Source of the DNA: Christensenella sp. UBA5399
Lineage (GTDB): Bacteria > Bacillota > Clostridia > Christensenellales > Christensenellaceae
Reading direction: 5' to 3'
Assembly (NCBI GenBank): GCA_002407725.1
Contig: DHOD01000004.1
Location: forward strand, 22,743-28,779
DNA length: 6,037 nt
Below are positions 1 through 6,037 of this stretch, piece after piece. A program made the translations under genes and the position numbers. Each line of letters begins with the position of its first letter. Within the stretch, counting starts at the first letter, position 1. Below the pieces are notes generated by a model, which was not told where the DNA came from, ran no database searches, and saw nothing but the letters and a program-made list of their open reading frames with translations.

Positions 1-1
1 C

Positions 2-1393
2 GGCGGCAAGGATTCGATGAGCGGCACATTCAAGAATATTGATGTCCCGCCTACGTTGTGTTCTTTCTGCGTGGCGCCTGTAGCCGCGAAAAACGTGATC
101 ACTCCCGAGTTCAAGAAGGCGGGTAACAAGGTGTACCTGCTGCAGATTGAACGCGATGACGACAACCTGCCGGATTTTGACGATGTAACGCGTAAATACC
201 AGAAGCTGGAGAAACTGATCCACGACAAGGTGGTGGTCTCCGCAAGCGCCATCGGGCGTGGCGGGTACCTGGCAAGCGCGGTCAAAAGTGCGCTGGGCAA
301 CGGGCTGGGCGTCAAGTTTTTCAGCGAGAGCAAAAAACGCCTGACGCAGAAGCGCTATGGAGAGATACTGGTGGAGGCGGCGGACATTGCCGACCCGGAT
401 TTCAAGCTGATGGGCGAGATCCGCGAGGAGCCGTTTATAGAGGCCTGCGGCGAGCAGGTGCCGCTGGATGAAATATGCGCTGCATACACTGCGCCCCTGG
501 AGGCTGTGTTCCCCACAAAGACGGACGACGCGGGCGAAGTAAAGACACCGCTTTATGAAAAGAAAAATGTGATGCAGTCCAAGTACCGCACGGCGGTTCC
601 GCGGGTGGTGGTGCCGGTGTTCCCCGGTACCAACTGCGAATACGATACCGCGGCGGCGTTTGGGCGCGCCGGGGCGAAGGTGCGCACGGTGATTATTCGC
701 AACAGGCATGCGGAGGATGTTGCCGCAAGCGTGCGCGAGTTTGCGGCGGAAATCCGCAACGCGCAGATTATCATGATTCCCGGTGGTTTTTCGGCGGGTG
801 ACGAGCCGGATGGCAGCGGAAAGTTCATTACAGCGGTGTTCCGAAACAATAGCGTGATGGATGCAACAATGGAATTGCTGAAAAACAGGGATGGGTTAAT
901 GCTGGGCATATGCAACGGCTTCCAGGCGTTGATCAAACTGGGACTTGTCCCGTTTGGTGAAATCCGCGATATGGATGTGCATAGCCCGACATTGACATAT
1001 AACACAATCGGCAGGCATGTATCGTGCGCGGTCAGGACGCGGGTCACCAGTACCGATTCGCCATGGCTGATGTTGTCGCAACCCGGCGATGTGCACAGCG
1101 TTGTGGTGTCGCACGGCGAAGGCCGTTTTGTGGCGGAGGACGCCGTGTTTGGCCGGCTGCTGAAAGATGGGCGGATCGCCACGCAATATGTGGACGAGGG
1201 CGGCAACCCCACAATGGATGTGGCGTACAACCCCAACGGGTCTATGCATGCCGTGGAAGGCCTGCTCAGCCCCGACGGCCATGTGCTGGGTAAGATGGGG
1301 CATTGCGAGCGCGCCGGGTTTGGCCTGTTCCGCAATGTGGACGGCGACTACGACCAGAAGATCTTTGAAGGCGGCGTAGCGTATTTTCGTTAA
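2..1393 (+). CDS. purL: Phosphoribosylformylglycinamidine synthase, C-terminal part (5' end outside window)
   Basis: This enzyme of de novo purine synthesis converts FGAR, ATP and glutamine to FGAM in the cytoplasm. The frame is open to the left edge and begins with GGKDSMSGTF, a conserved FGAM synthase motif, so the ATG at 17 (the Met inside that motif) is not the start. About 463 residues are visible of a single-chain enzyme normally around 1,200-1,300 long. They comprise the end of the second AIRS-like synthase half (VSASAIGRGGYLASAV, about 80-95), a linker, and a class I glutamine amidotransferase domain from about residue 200. That domain has FPGTNCEYD, GGFSAGDEPDGSGKF, the nucleophile Cys in GICNGFQ (codon 911-913) and the catalytic His and Glu in GHCERA (codons 1301-1303 and 1307-1309). 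The triad is complete, so the C-terminal part looks functional. The single-chain layout contrasts with the PurS/PurQ/PurL split of Bacillus. TAA stop at 1391-1393. Confidence 0.97.
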   Translation, partial: GGKDSMSGTFKNIDVPPTLCSFCVAPVAAKNVITPEFKKAGNKVYLLQIERDDDNLPDFDDVTRKYQKLEKLIHDKVVVSASAIGRGGYLASAVKSALGNGLGVKFFSESKKRLTQKRYGEILVEAADIADPDFKLMGEIREEPFIEACGEQVPLDEICAAYTAPLEAVFPTKTDDAGEVKTPLYEKKNVMQSKYRTAVPRVVVPVFPGTNCEYDTAAAFGRAGAKVRTVIIRNRHAEDVAASVREFAAEIRNAQIIMIPGGFSAGDEPDGSGKFITAVFRNNSVMDATMELLKNRDGLMLGICNGFQALIKLGLVPFGEIRDMDVHSPTLTYNTIGRHVSCAVRTRVTSTDSPWLMLSQPGDVHSVVVSHGEGRFVAEDAVFGRLLKDGRIATQYVDEGGNPTMDVAYNPNGSMHAVEGLLSPDGHVLGKMGHCERAGFGLFRNVDGDYDQKIFEGGVAYFR

Positions 1394-1422
1394 CGAATAG
1401 TGAATAAGTAAGAATGAATAAT

Positions 1423-1456
1423 GCAGGGGCTTCTCGTAAAGTGGAGCTTCTGTTTG
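1423..1456 (+). terminator. Weak hairpin terminator after purL
   Basis: Thirty bases after the purL stop, arms at 1423-1435 and 1441-1453 can pair in RNA around the loop GTAAA. The stem needs several G·U pairs and has one U·U mismatch, and only a short TTT run follows. Because G·U pairs become C·A mismatches on the other strand, the hairpin should work only for rightward transcription, which fits ending purL before the convergent gene. The arrangement resembles the stronger hairpin at 5421-5453. Confidence 0.5.
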
Positions 1457-1486
1457 AAAATATGCATTATAGAGGTATGTTTGTCA

Positions 1487-2137
1487 TCACAATACTATAT
1501 CATCTTCTGCATTCGTTTCGTTTACCAAATCTCTTTGATATTCTTGGTTCTGGTTGAAATGCTTGTAAAATGTATCGACAAAACCTCTGCATGATTTAAC
1601 ATGCTCGGGAGGGGTTTTGTCATTACCGCCACCAAATGTTAAATTCTGCAATTGTCCTTGCTGGTTGGTGTACGCGATAGCAATTACATATGTAAATTTT
1701 CCTTCAACTGTTTGCTCGGCCAGGTCAATGGAGCGGATACGGTCATAGGGGATTCTGAAGCACTGCTCTTCCAGCTTTTTTGCTACTTGCGCATGAACGG
1801 AAATGACCAATTCCCTTTCTTCATAATATAACCCGACGAAACAAAAGGGGATGACATTGGGAAGCCCACCCAAGTAAGAGACGCCAAGCTGTTCGTTGTA
1901 ATTAAACGGCATCTTTAAATCGTTACCTTGGCGGACTCGCGCCCCATACTTTTTAAGCTCGTCACTTGTGAGATGATTGGGTTGATAATCGGCGGGGAGT
2001 TGCTCGTTGAGAATACATGAATGACATACGAAACCATCTTTACAATAATGTAGTTCTTTCAGATTTTTTTCAGTGATTTCACGGCCACACCAAATACAGT
2101 GGTTTACTTTTTTGCCTCCAATTCCAAACAATCCCAT
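1487..2137 (-). CDS. Zinc-ribbon (DUF4428-like) protein with probable PH-like domain
   Basis: A 216-residue protein of unknown function. The N-terminus has two cysteine pairs, CIWC (14-17) and CHSC (38-41), separated by a short stretch that includes KDG, the pattern of a four-cysteine zinc ribbon like DUF4428. LTSDELKKYG (about 56-65) resembles the short helix that follows this ribbon in related small Firmicutes proteins. Residues about 85-200 alternate predicted strands (LVISVHAQV, FRIPYDRIRSIDLAEQTV, FTYVIAIAYTNQQG, LQNLTFGGG) and end in a helix (CRGFVDTFYKHF), which suggests a bacterial PH-like domain. There is no signal peptide or membrane segment, so it is likely cytoplasmic. The ATG at 2137 is preceded by AAAGGGGGAA (2145-2154), with nine bases between the G run and the start. 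The gene is transcribed alone, convergent to purL and divergent from the two-component operon. It is visibly more AT-rich than its neighbours (about 42% GC in one 60-base sample against 65% in one from the regulator), suggesting separate acquisition. Confidence 0.82.
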   Translation of the reverse strand: MGLFGIGGKKVNHCIWCGREITEKNLKELHYCKDGFVCHSCILNEQLPADYQPNHLTSDELKKYGARVRQGNDLKMPFNYNEQLGVSYLGGLPNVIPFCFVGLYYEERELVISVHAQVAKKLEEQCFRIPYDRIRSIDLAEQTVEGKFTYVIAIAYTNQQGQLQNLTFGGGNDKTPPEHVKSCRGFVDTFYKHFNQNQEYQRDLVNETNAEDDIVL

Positions 2138-2195
2138 GATAAGCTTCCCCCTTTAATAAAAAACAAAGATATTAGCAGAAATGTAAGATAACTTC

Positions 2196-2224
2196 AGTAT
2201 AATAGGTAAAAATATCAAAATCAA
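2196..2224 (-). promoter_or_regulatory. Sigma-A-type promoter of the zinc-ribbon gene
   Basis: On the minus strand a -35 TTGATT (2219-2224) and a -10 TATACT (2196-2201) are separated by exactly 17 bases (2202-2218). Transcription would begin near 2189 and give a leader of about 50 bases before the ATG at 2137, with a purine-rich ribosome site in it. Both hexamers match consensus at four or five of six positions, and the spacing is optimal. Confidence 0.7.
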
Positions 2225-2391
2225 GATTTTCACATAGGCGTTTCAAATTGTTATACAAATTTCTGAGAAATGAAGATATTCATAAATTCTTAATCATTTT
2301 ACCCCTTTTATCTTAACTATTGCGCGGTATACTGTACACTCGTATGATTCTATTTATTCATAGCAGGTAAGAAAAGTATTGCGAGGGGATG

Positions 2392-2400
2392 TGGTATAAT
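2392..2400 (+). promoter_or_regulatory. Extended -10 promoter of the two-component operon
   Basis: TGGTATAAT at 2392-2400 is a perfect TGnTATAAT extended -10 element. The matching -35 position (about 2372-2377, AAAAGT) is poor, as is typical of extended -10 promoters or of promoters that need an activator. Transcription would begin near 2407, leaving a leader of about 33 bases with the ribosome site GGAGGGG (2427-2433), six bases before the ATG. Confidence 0.68.
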
Positions 2401-2439
2401 GGTTGACGTATTACAAAAAGAAATACGGAGGGGATTCGA

Positions 2440-3126
2440 ATGACAATTCTTGTATGCGACGACGAAAAGGAAATCGTAGAAGCGATAGAGATATACCTGC
2501 TCAACGAAGGGTATGATGTGCTGAAGGCGCACGACGGCAGGCAGGCGCTCGACATGCTGGAGCAAAACGAGGTGCACCTGGTGATTATGGGCGTCATGAT
2601 GCCGGGCATGGACGGCATCCGGGCGACAATGCGGCTGCGGGAGAGCGGCAACATCCCTGTCATTATGCTTTCGGCCAAATCGGAAGATACCGACAAAATA
2701 CTGGGGCTCAACTCGGGCGCGGACGATTACATCACAAAGCCGTTTAACTCGCTGGAACTGATTGCGCGGGTCAAATCGCAGCTTCGGCGGTACACGGCGC
2801 TGGGCAGCATGGAGACGGTGCAGGGCGTGATCACGACGGGCGGGCTGGAGCTGGACGACATGAAAAAGCAGGTGACAGTGGATGGCGAGCAGGTCAAGCT
2901 GACGCCCATGGAATATAAAATACTGCGATACCTGATGCAAAATATGGAAATGGTGCTCTCCACCACGCAAATTTATGAAAACGTGTGGGACGAGCGCGCG
3001 GTGGGGGCCGAGAATACGATCGCGGTGCATATCCGCCGCATCAGGGAAAAAATTGAGATCAACCCAAAGGAACCCAAATATTTGAAGGTGGTGTGGGGAA
3101 TTGGATACAAAGTGGAAAAGATATAA
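2440..3126 (+). CDS. OmpR/VanR-family response regulator lacking the phosphoacceptor aspartate
   Basis: A 228-residue DNA-binding response regulator, full length for the OmpR/PhoB family. The receiver domain (about 1-118) keeps the acidic pair D7-D8, S78 (MLSAK), the switch aromatic Y97 and K100 (DDYITKPF). At the end of strand 3, where the family has a phosphorylatable Asp before 'xMMPGMDG', this protein has G51 (VIMGVMMPGMDG; codon GGC at 2590-2592). A single A-to-G change from GAC would produce it. The C-terminal winged helix (about 128-228) is intact, with LTPMEYKILRYL, the recognition helix region ENTIAVHIRRIREKI and the wing VVWGIGYKVEKI. The start is well supported by GGAGGGG six bases upstream. 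It is first in an operon with the sensor kinase and overlaps it by 26 bases. The sequence resembles VanR-like regulators of Clostridia, but the target genes cannot be told. With G51 it cannot be activated by ordinary aspartyl phosphorylation, so it may act constitutively, be switched another way or be defective. Confidence 0.95.
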   Translation: MTILVCDDEKEIVEAIEIYLLNEGYDVLKAHDGRQALDMLEQNEVHLVIMGVMMPGMDGIRATMRLRESGNIPVIMLSAKSEDTDKILGLNSGADDYITKPFNSLELIARVKSQLRRYTALGSMETVQGVITTGGLELDDMKKQVTVDGEQVKLTPMEYKILRYLMQNMEMVLSTTQIYENVWDERAVGAENTIAVHIRRIREKIEINPKEPKYLKVVWGIGYKVEKI

Positions 3127-5377
3127 ATATGCGCTTGCGTTCAAAATTGTAGCGTGGGTGCTTTGTATTGCCAGCATGTGCGGGCTGCTGTATGCAATGC
3201 GGGCGATGTCGGGGCTGTCGCTGTACCGTGCGACGCCCGATTACATCGACAGCTTCGAATTTACCGGCGAGATGGGTCAGTGGGCGGAGGAAGTATGGAC
3301 CGCGACCATGCCGGTGGATGAGGACGTGCTGAAGCTCCAGGTGGACGATTATGTGACTTCGCTGCGGGAGCAACGCCGGGTCGATCTGGAAAATCTGAGT
3401 GCGCTGGAAAGTGTGGAGGATGTCTACGCGTACGACGCGGTGGAGTCTTTTTCAATTGCGCCCGGGGCCACTGCGGAAGATGTTTCGGTTGCGTATTCGG
3501 CTGCGGCGTCCGAGACGACTGTTGAAGCCGCTGCAGTGATAGAGGATAACGCCACCGACGACGCTGTGGAAAGTTACAGGCGGAAGCGAATCAATGAGAT
3601 CAATGCGAAATACGACGGCATGATCGAGAACGCGGAAGAGCATATCCGCGCGGAGAATGAAAAGGAAATGCAATCCGCCCAAAAGGCGCTTGCTACGGAA
3701 GATGAATTTTATTATGCCGTGATACGGGACGGTGTGCTGCTGGATACCAATGTGGAAGAAGGCGGCCCCATGAACACGATACTTTCGCAGGATGGCAAGT
3801 ACCTGTCGGAGTGGGCCAAAGAGGGGTATATGCAGCATGAGACAACAGGGCAGCATGTGCCGGGCGTGGATGGGATATCCGATGACACCACAGCGGTTTA
3901 CCTGGCAATGAAGCCGGATGTCTTTATTGCGCGGCAGGATTCGTACAACCAGGAGTATAACCTGTACGGCAAAAATATTGTGTGGGTAGTAATCTGCATT
4001 GTGTTGGGTGTGTTCGGGTTTATTTGGCTGATGGCGACTGCGGGCCGCAACGACAGGGACGACGAAGTGCGGTTGCTCAAAACCGACGAGATCTACCTGG
4101 ATGTGGGTTTTGTGCTGCTGATCATTGCGCTGATTGTGTTACTGACATTTGCGTACTCCACCACGGGCGCATTCTATGCCTTTTTCAGCACTGCGTATAT
4201 AGATGCATTGAGCGTTGTGGCCGTATTTGCAACGGCGGCTGCCGGTGTTACGGTTGTCCTGCTGTGGGCGATGTCGCTCGCCAGGCGCGCGAAACTGGGC
4301 AACGCGGGGAAGCATACGCTGGCTTACAAGGTGTTCGGCGGGATCGGAAAATTATTCCAGTCGTCCGGCGCGAAGACGCAGGCGGTCGTCGGTTTTGTGT
4401 TCTATTTGCTGGCGGGGATATTGTGTTCGGCCATACTGGTCTACGGCATGTTCTGGTGGGAGCCGGGCTGGACGCTGATTGGCGTGATACTGTTGATTGT
4501 GTATGGATTTGTATCACTGATGGTGTCACTTAAAAGGACGCGTGCGCTGGACGCGATACGCGTTGGCGTAGAGGAAATCAAAAACGGCAACATGGATTAT
4601 ATGATCCCTGTGTACGACGATTCACAGATGGGCAATATTGCAAAGGGCATCAACAACATGGCGGAAGGCCTGTCGAGCGCCGTTAAAAAGGAAGTTAAAG
4701 CGGAGCGGATGAAGACGGAACTGATCACCAATATATCGCACGACCTCAAGACGCCGCTGACGTCGATCCTGACCTATGTAGACCTGCTCAAAAAGCAGGG
4801 CGGACTGTCGGGCGAGGCGAAGAAATACCTGGATGTGCTGGACACCAAAAGCAACCGGCTGAAGGTGCTGACAGACGACCTGTTTGAGGCGGCAAAGGCG
4901 TCCAGCGGCGATATAGCGGTCAACATCACACGGATCGAGCTGGTGCAGTTTATGGAACAGGCCATAGGCGAAATGTCCGACCGGATGGACGAATCGGGGC
5001 TTGCGTTTATCACAGAACTGCCCGACGACAAGATGTTTGTGTGCGCCGACGGCAAGCTGCTGTTCAGGGTGGTCAGCAATGTGTTTGACAATGTGATCAA
5101 ATACGCGCTGGAAGGGTCGCGTGTGTATGTCAGCATGACATGCGACGAGGAAAACATCTGTGTGATTGTAAAAAACATTTCAAAAGACGAGCTGAACATC
5201 ACAGAGGCCGAACTGATGGAGCGGTTTGTGCGGGGCGATTCGTCGCGCAACACCGAAGGGTCGGGCCTGGGGCTTGCAATCGCGAAGGATTTTATGCGGT
5301 TGATGAACGGCCAGTTTATCATAGAGATCGACGGAGACCTCTTCAAGGTGAACATTTGCCTGAAAAAAGCGATGTGA
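3101..5377 (+). CDS. Six-helix membrane sensor histidine kinase (VanS-like)
   Basis: A 758-residue sensor kinase, the expected partner of the upstream regulator. Helix 1 spans about 11-33. A long extracytoplasmic region of about 255 residues follows, with an Ala-rich stretch (120-146), a charged helical, possibly coiled-coil segment (155-200) and a strand-rich end (YYAVIRDGVLLDTN onward). Five more helices follow, at about 291-313, 334-353, 367-392, 427-450 and 457-477, with positively charged loops placing both ends in the cytoplasm. A HAMP-like linker (478-530) leads to the dimerisation helix with phosphorylated H547 (NISHDLKTPLTS). The ATPase domain has an N box (SNVFDNVIKYA, N660 and N664), the segment ERFVRGDSSR, and a G2 box (GSGLGLAIAK from 720). 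The usual DxGxG G1 box is replaced by KNISKDELN, which I recall as common in this clostridial subfamily. The start is TTG at 3101, with AAGGTGG (3085-3091) nine bases upstream; the next in-frame ATG (3176) would remove most of helix 1. The 26-base overlap with the regulator suggests translational coupling. The ligand is unknown. Confidence 0.93.
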   Translation: MDTKWKRYKYALAFKIVAWVLCIASMCGLLYAMRAMSGLSLYRATPDYIDSFEFTGEMGQWAEEVWTATMPVDEDVLKLQVDDYVTSLREQRRVDLENLSALESVEDVYAYDAVESFSIAPGATAEDVSVAYSAAASETTVEAAAVIEDNATDDAVESYRRKRINEINAKYDGMIENAEEHIRAENEKEMQSAQKALATEDEFYYAVIRDGVLLDTNVEEGGPMNTILSQDGKYLSEWAKEGYMQHETTGQHVPGVDGISDDTTAVYLAMKPDVFIARQDSYNQEYNLYGKNIVWVVICIVLGVFGFIWLMATAGRNDRDDEVRLLKTDEIYLDVGFVLLIIALIVLLTFAYSTTGAFYAFFSTAYIDALSVVAVFATAAAGVTVVLLWAMSLARRAKLGNAGKHTLAYKVFGGIGKLFQSSGAKTQAVVGFVFYLLAGILCSAILVYGMFWWEPGWTLIGVILLIVYGFVSLMVSLKRTRALDAIRVGVEEIKNGNMDYMIPVYDDSQMGNIAKGINNMAEGLSSAVKKEVKAERMKTELITNISHDLKTPLTSILTYVDLLKKQGGLSGEAKKYLDVLDTKSNRLKVLTDDLFEAAKASSGDIAVNITRIELVQFMEQAIGEMSDRMDESGLAFITELPDDKMFVCADGKLLFRVVSNVFDNVIKYALEGSRVYVSMTCDEENICVIVKNISKDELNITEAELMERFVRGDSSRNTEGSGLGLAIAKDFMRLMNGQFIIEIDGDLFKVNICLKKAM

Positions 5378-5383
5378 GGGCAA

Positions 5384-5420
5384 TGGGCAATTAATAATTA
5401 ATAATGAATAGGGAATAATT
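5384..5420. repeat. AT-rich AATTAATAAT-type intergenic motif
   Basis: Between the kinase stop and the terminator lies a stretch with iterated TTAATAAT and GAATA units (AATTAATAATTAATAATGAA at its core). A looser version (CGAATAGTGAATAAGTAAGAATGAATAATG, about 1394-1423) precedes the hairpin after purL. On the minus strand this stretch gives the T-rich tract that follows the hairpin at 5421-5453. I recall similar tracts near terminators in Clostridia genomes, but copy number cannot be judged from one window. Confidence 0.4.
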
Positions 5421-5453
5421 ACGGAAGCTTTTCGCATCGTGAAAAGCTTCCGT
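5421..5453. terminator. Strong bidirectional terminator between convergent genes
   Basis: A perfect inverted repeat of 13 bases (ACGGAAGCTTTTC at 5421-5433, GAAAAGCTTCCGT at 5441-5453) can extend inward by a G·U and a C-G pair to leave the loop ATC. It lies 44 bases after the kinase stop and four bases from the stop of the convergent DUF3810 gene. Rightward transcripts get a modest tail (CTGTTTA), and leftward transcripts get AATTATTC and further T-rich sequence. It most likely ends both genes. Confidence 0.88.
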
Positions 5454-5457
5454 CTGT

Positions 5458-6037
5458 TTAGGCGCCGTTCATTTGTGCAAAATAAGCGAGCAGCAGGTCC
5501 ACCATGTAGCCGTAGCTCATGACGCCTGCGTCCTGGTCGTGGCTTTTCAGATAATTGTCGTTTATTTTCTGTACGGTTTCCGCCACCTTGCCATCGTAAC
5601 GGTCCCAATATTCGCGGTGGGCGTTCAGGTCGCGCACCACGCCATCGCTGTAATACGAGTACAGTTGTGAATACGCGTCGGGGCTCAGATCGTTAAGCTT
5701 GTTGCCCGCGTGCACCAGCGCAAGCATCACGCCGGAATATGCAATGTTGGGGTCGTCGGCGCTGATGCAGGCCAAAAATGCCACGAAGTTGGCTTCGTCC
5801 TCACGTGCGATCCCCATCAGGTGCGCGCTTTCGTGTGCCGCTGCCGATGCAATCATCAGGTCGTTCTGGTGCACATTGACGTTGGCCTCCTCGGTGAACG
5901 GTATAAATATGCCTGAAATATCCGCGTAACTCAGCAACTCGGACGCGGCAACCGGCTTGGCCGGCGGAATACTTTTGGAAAACTGCGGGTAGACTGTGGC
6001 GAGGCTCTCATACGCCTGCGGGATTTCGCCAAATACT
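5458..6037 (-). CDS. DUF3810 family metalloprotease-like protein, C-terminal part (5' end outside window)
   Basis: The frame is open to the right edge and gives 192 residues before TAA (5458-5460), so the true start is beyond the window; the TTG at 5937 is internal. The visible part matches the DUF3810 C-terminal half: ELLSYADISGIFIPFTEEANVN-like text, then HESAH (His codons at 5833-5835 and 5821-5823, the Glu codon between them), then AREDEANFVAFLAC, and near the end NYLKSHDQDAGVMSYGYMVDLLLAYF. HExxH is the zinc-binding and catalytic signature of gluzincin-type peptidases, and the Glu in REDEANF is a candidate third zinc ligand. As I recall, family members carry N-terminal membrane helices, so this would be a membrane-anchored enzyme; that part is not seen here. 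Peptidase activity and substrate are unproven for the family. It converges on the sensor kinase gene and shares its terminator. Confidence 0.9.
   Translation of the reverse strand, partial: VFGEIPQAYESLATVYPQFSKSIPPAKPVAASELLSYADISGIFIPFTEEANVNVHQNDLMIASAAAHESAHLMGIAREDEANFVAFLACISADDPNIAYSGVMLALVHAGNKLNDLSPDAYSQLYSYYSDGVVRDLNAHREYWDRYDGKVAETVQKINDNYLKSHDQDAGVMSYGYMVDLLLAYFAQMNGA

Larger units (their letters stand above)
2138..2439. other. AT-rich divergent intergenic region
   Basis: This 302-base gap separates divergent genes and contains no credible small gene or structured RNA. It holds the leftward promoter (2196-2224) and the rightward extended -10 element (2392-2400). Other structure is slight: a perfect 13-base palindrome ATTTCTGAGAAAT (2259-2271), CAAATT repeated at 12-base spacing (2244-2249 and 2256-2261), and TCTTAA repeated 23 bases apart (2288-2293 and 2311-2316). 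Any of these could be an operator, but in such AT-rich DNA they may be chance. A TATACT at 2328-2333 lacks a good -35. Confidence 0.6.

Noticed and set aside
17..19. ATG at 17 as the start of the first gene
   Set aside because: It is the Met of the conserved GGKDSMSG motif, and the frame runs open to the window edge, so the gene starts further left.
553..1335. Long open frame (260 codons) on the minus strand inside purL
   Set aside because: It lies wholly opposite the glutaminase domain of purL. Its translation has no recognisable motif and is rich in Ser, Pro, Thr and Arg, typical of an antisense shadow of a GC-rich gene.
2403..2408. TTGACG as a -35 box
   Set aside because: It lies downstream of the extended -10 element, and the expected -10 position falls on the ribosome site of the regulator gene with no TATAAT-like match.
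2350..3177. 275-codon open frame on the minus strand opposite the response regulator
   Set aside because: The translation is His- and Arg-rich with no domain, and the opposite strand encodes a well-conserved regulator with a good ribosome site.
3176..3178. ATG as the start of the sensor kinase
   Set aside because: It would remove the basic N-terminus and most of the first membrane helix. The TTG at 3101 has a well-spaced AAGGTGG and gives the usual small overlap with the regulator gene.
3982..4533. 183-codon + frame inside the kinase gene
   Set aside because: It is out of frame with the kinase, Cys/Gly/Arg-rich and overlaps helices 2-6 of a clear membrane protein; it is a frame shadow.
5935..5937. 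TTG as the start of the DUF3810 gene
   Set aside because: The frame continues upstream to the window edge with family-like sequence (PQFSKSIPPAKPVAASE), so this is an internal Leu codon.

Overview
The window looks like chromosomal DNA from a gut-type Clostridia bacterium (Bacillota, possibly of the Oscillospirales kind). This rests on the single-chain PurL with an 'ICNGFQ' glutaminase domain, the VanR/VanS-like two-component pair, the DUF3810 metalloprotease-like protein and the moderately GC-rich codon use. It is an inference from family resemblance; no taxonomic marker gene is present.

Layout, left to right. (1) Bases 2-1393, + strand: the C-terminal part of phosphoribosylformylglycinamidine synthase (PurL), cut by the left edge, followed by a weak G·U-rich hairpin. 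(2) Bases 1487-2137, - strand: a clearly more AT-rich gene for a small protein with an N-terminal zinc-ribbon-like cysteine cluster and a probable PH-like C-terminal domain; it has its own good promoter. (3) Bases 2138-2439: an AT-rich divergent intergenic region holding that promoter and an extended -10 promoter for the next operon. (4) Bases 2440-5377, + strand: a two-gene operon of an OmpR/VanR-type response regulator and a large six-helix sensor histidine kinase, with a 26-bp overlap and a TTG start for the kinase. (5) Bases 5378-5457: a strong bidirectional terminator between convergent genes. (6) Bases 5458 to the right edge, - strand: the C-terminal part of a DUF3810 protein with an HExxH zinc-peptidase-like motif.

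The main point of interest is the response regulator. Its receiver domain is intact except that the phosphoacceptor aspartate is a glycine (residue 51, codon GGC at 2590-2592). The partner kinase keeps its phosphorylatable histidine, N box and G2 box. The pair therefore encodes a kinase with a normal output chemistry and a regulator that cannot accept phosphate in the usual way. It is either a real phosphorylation-independent regulator, a recent inactivating mutation, or a sequence error. No mobile element, CRISPR array, tRNA or rRNA was seen, and I found no clear evidence for a wholly new multi-gene system.
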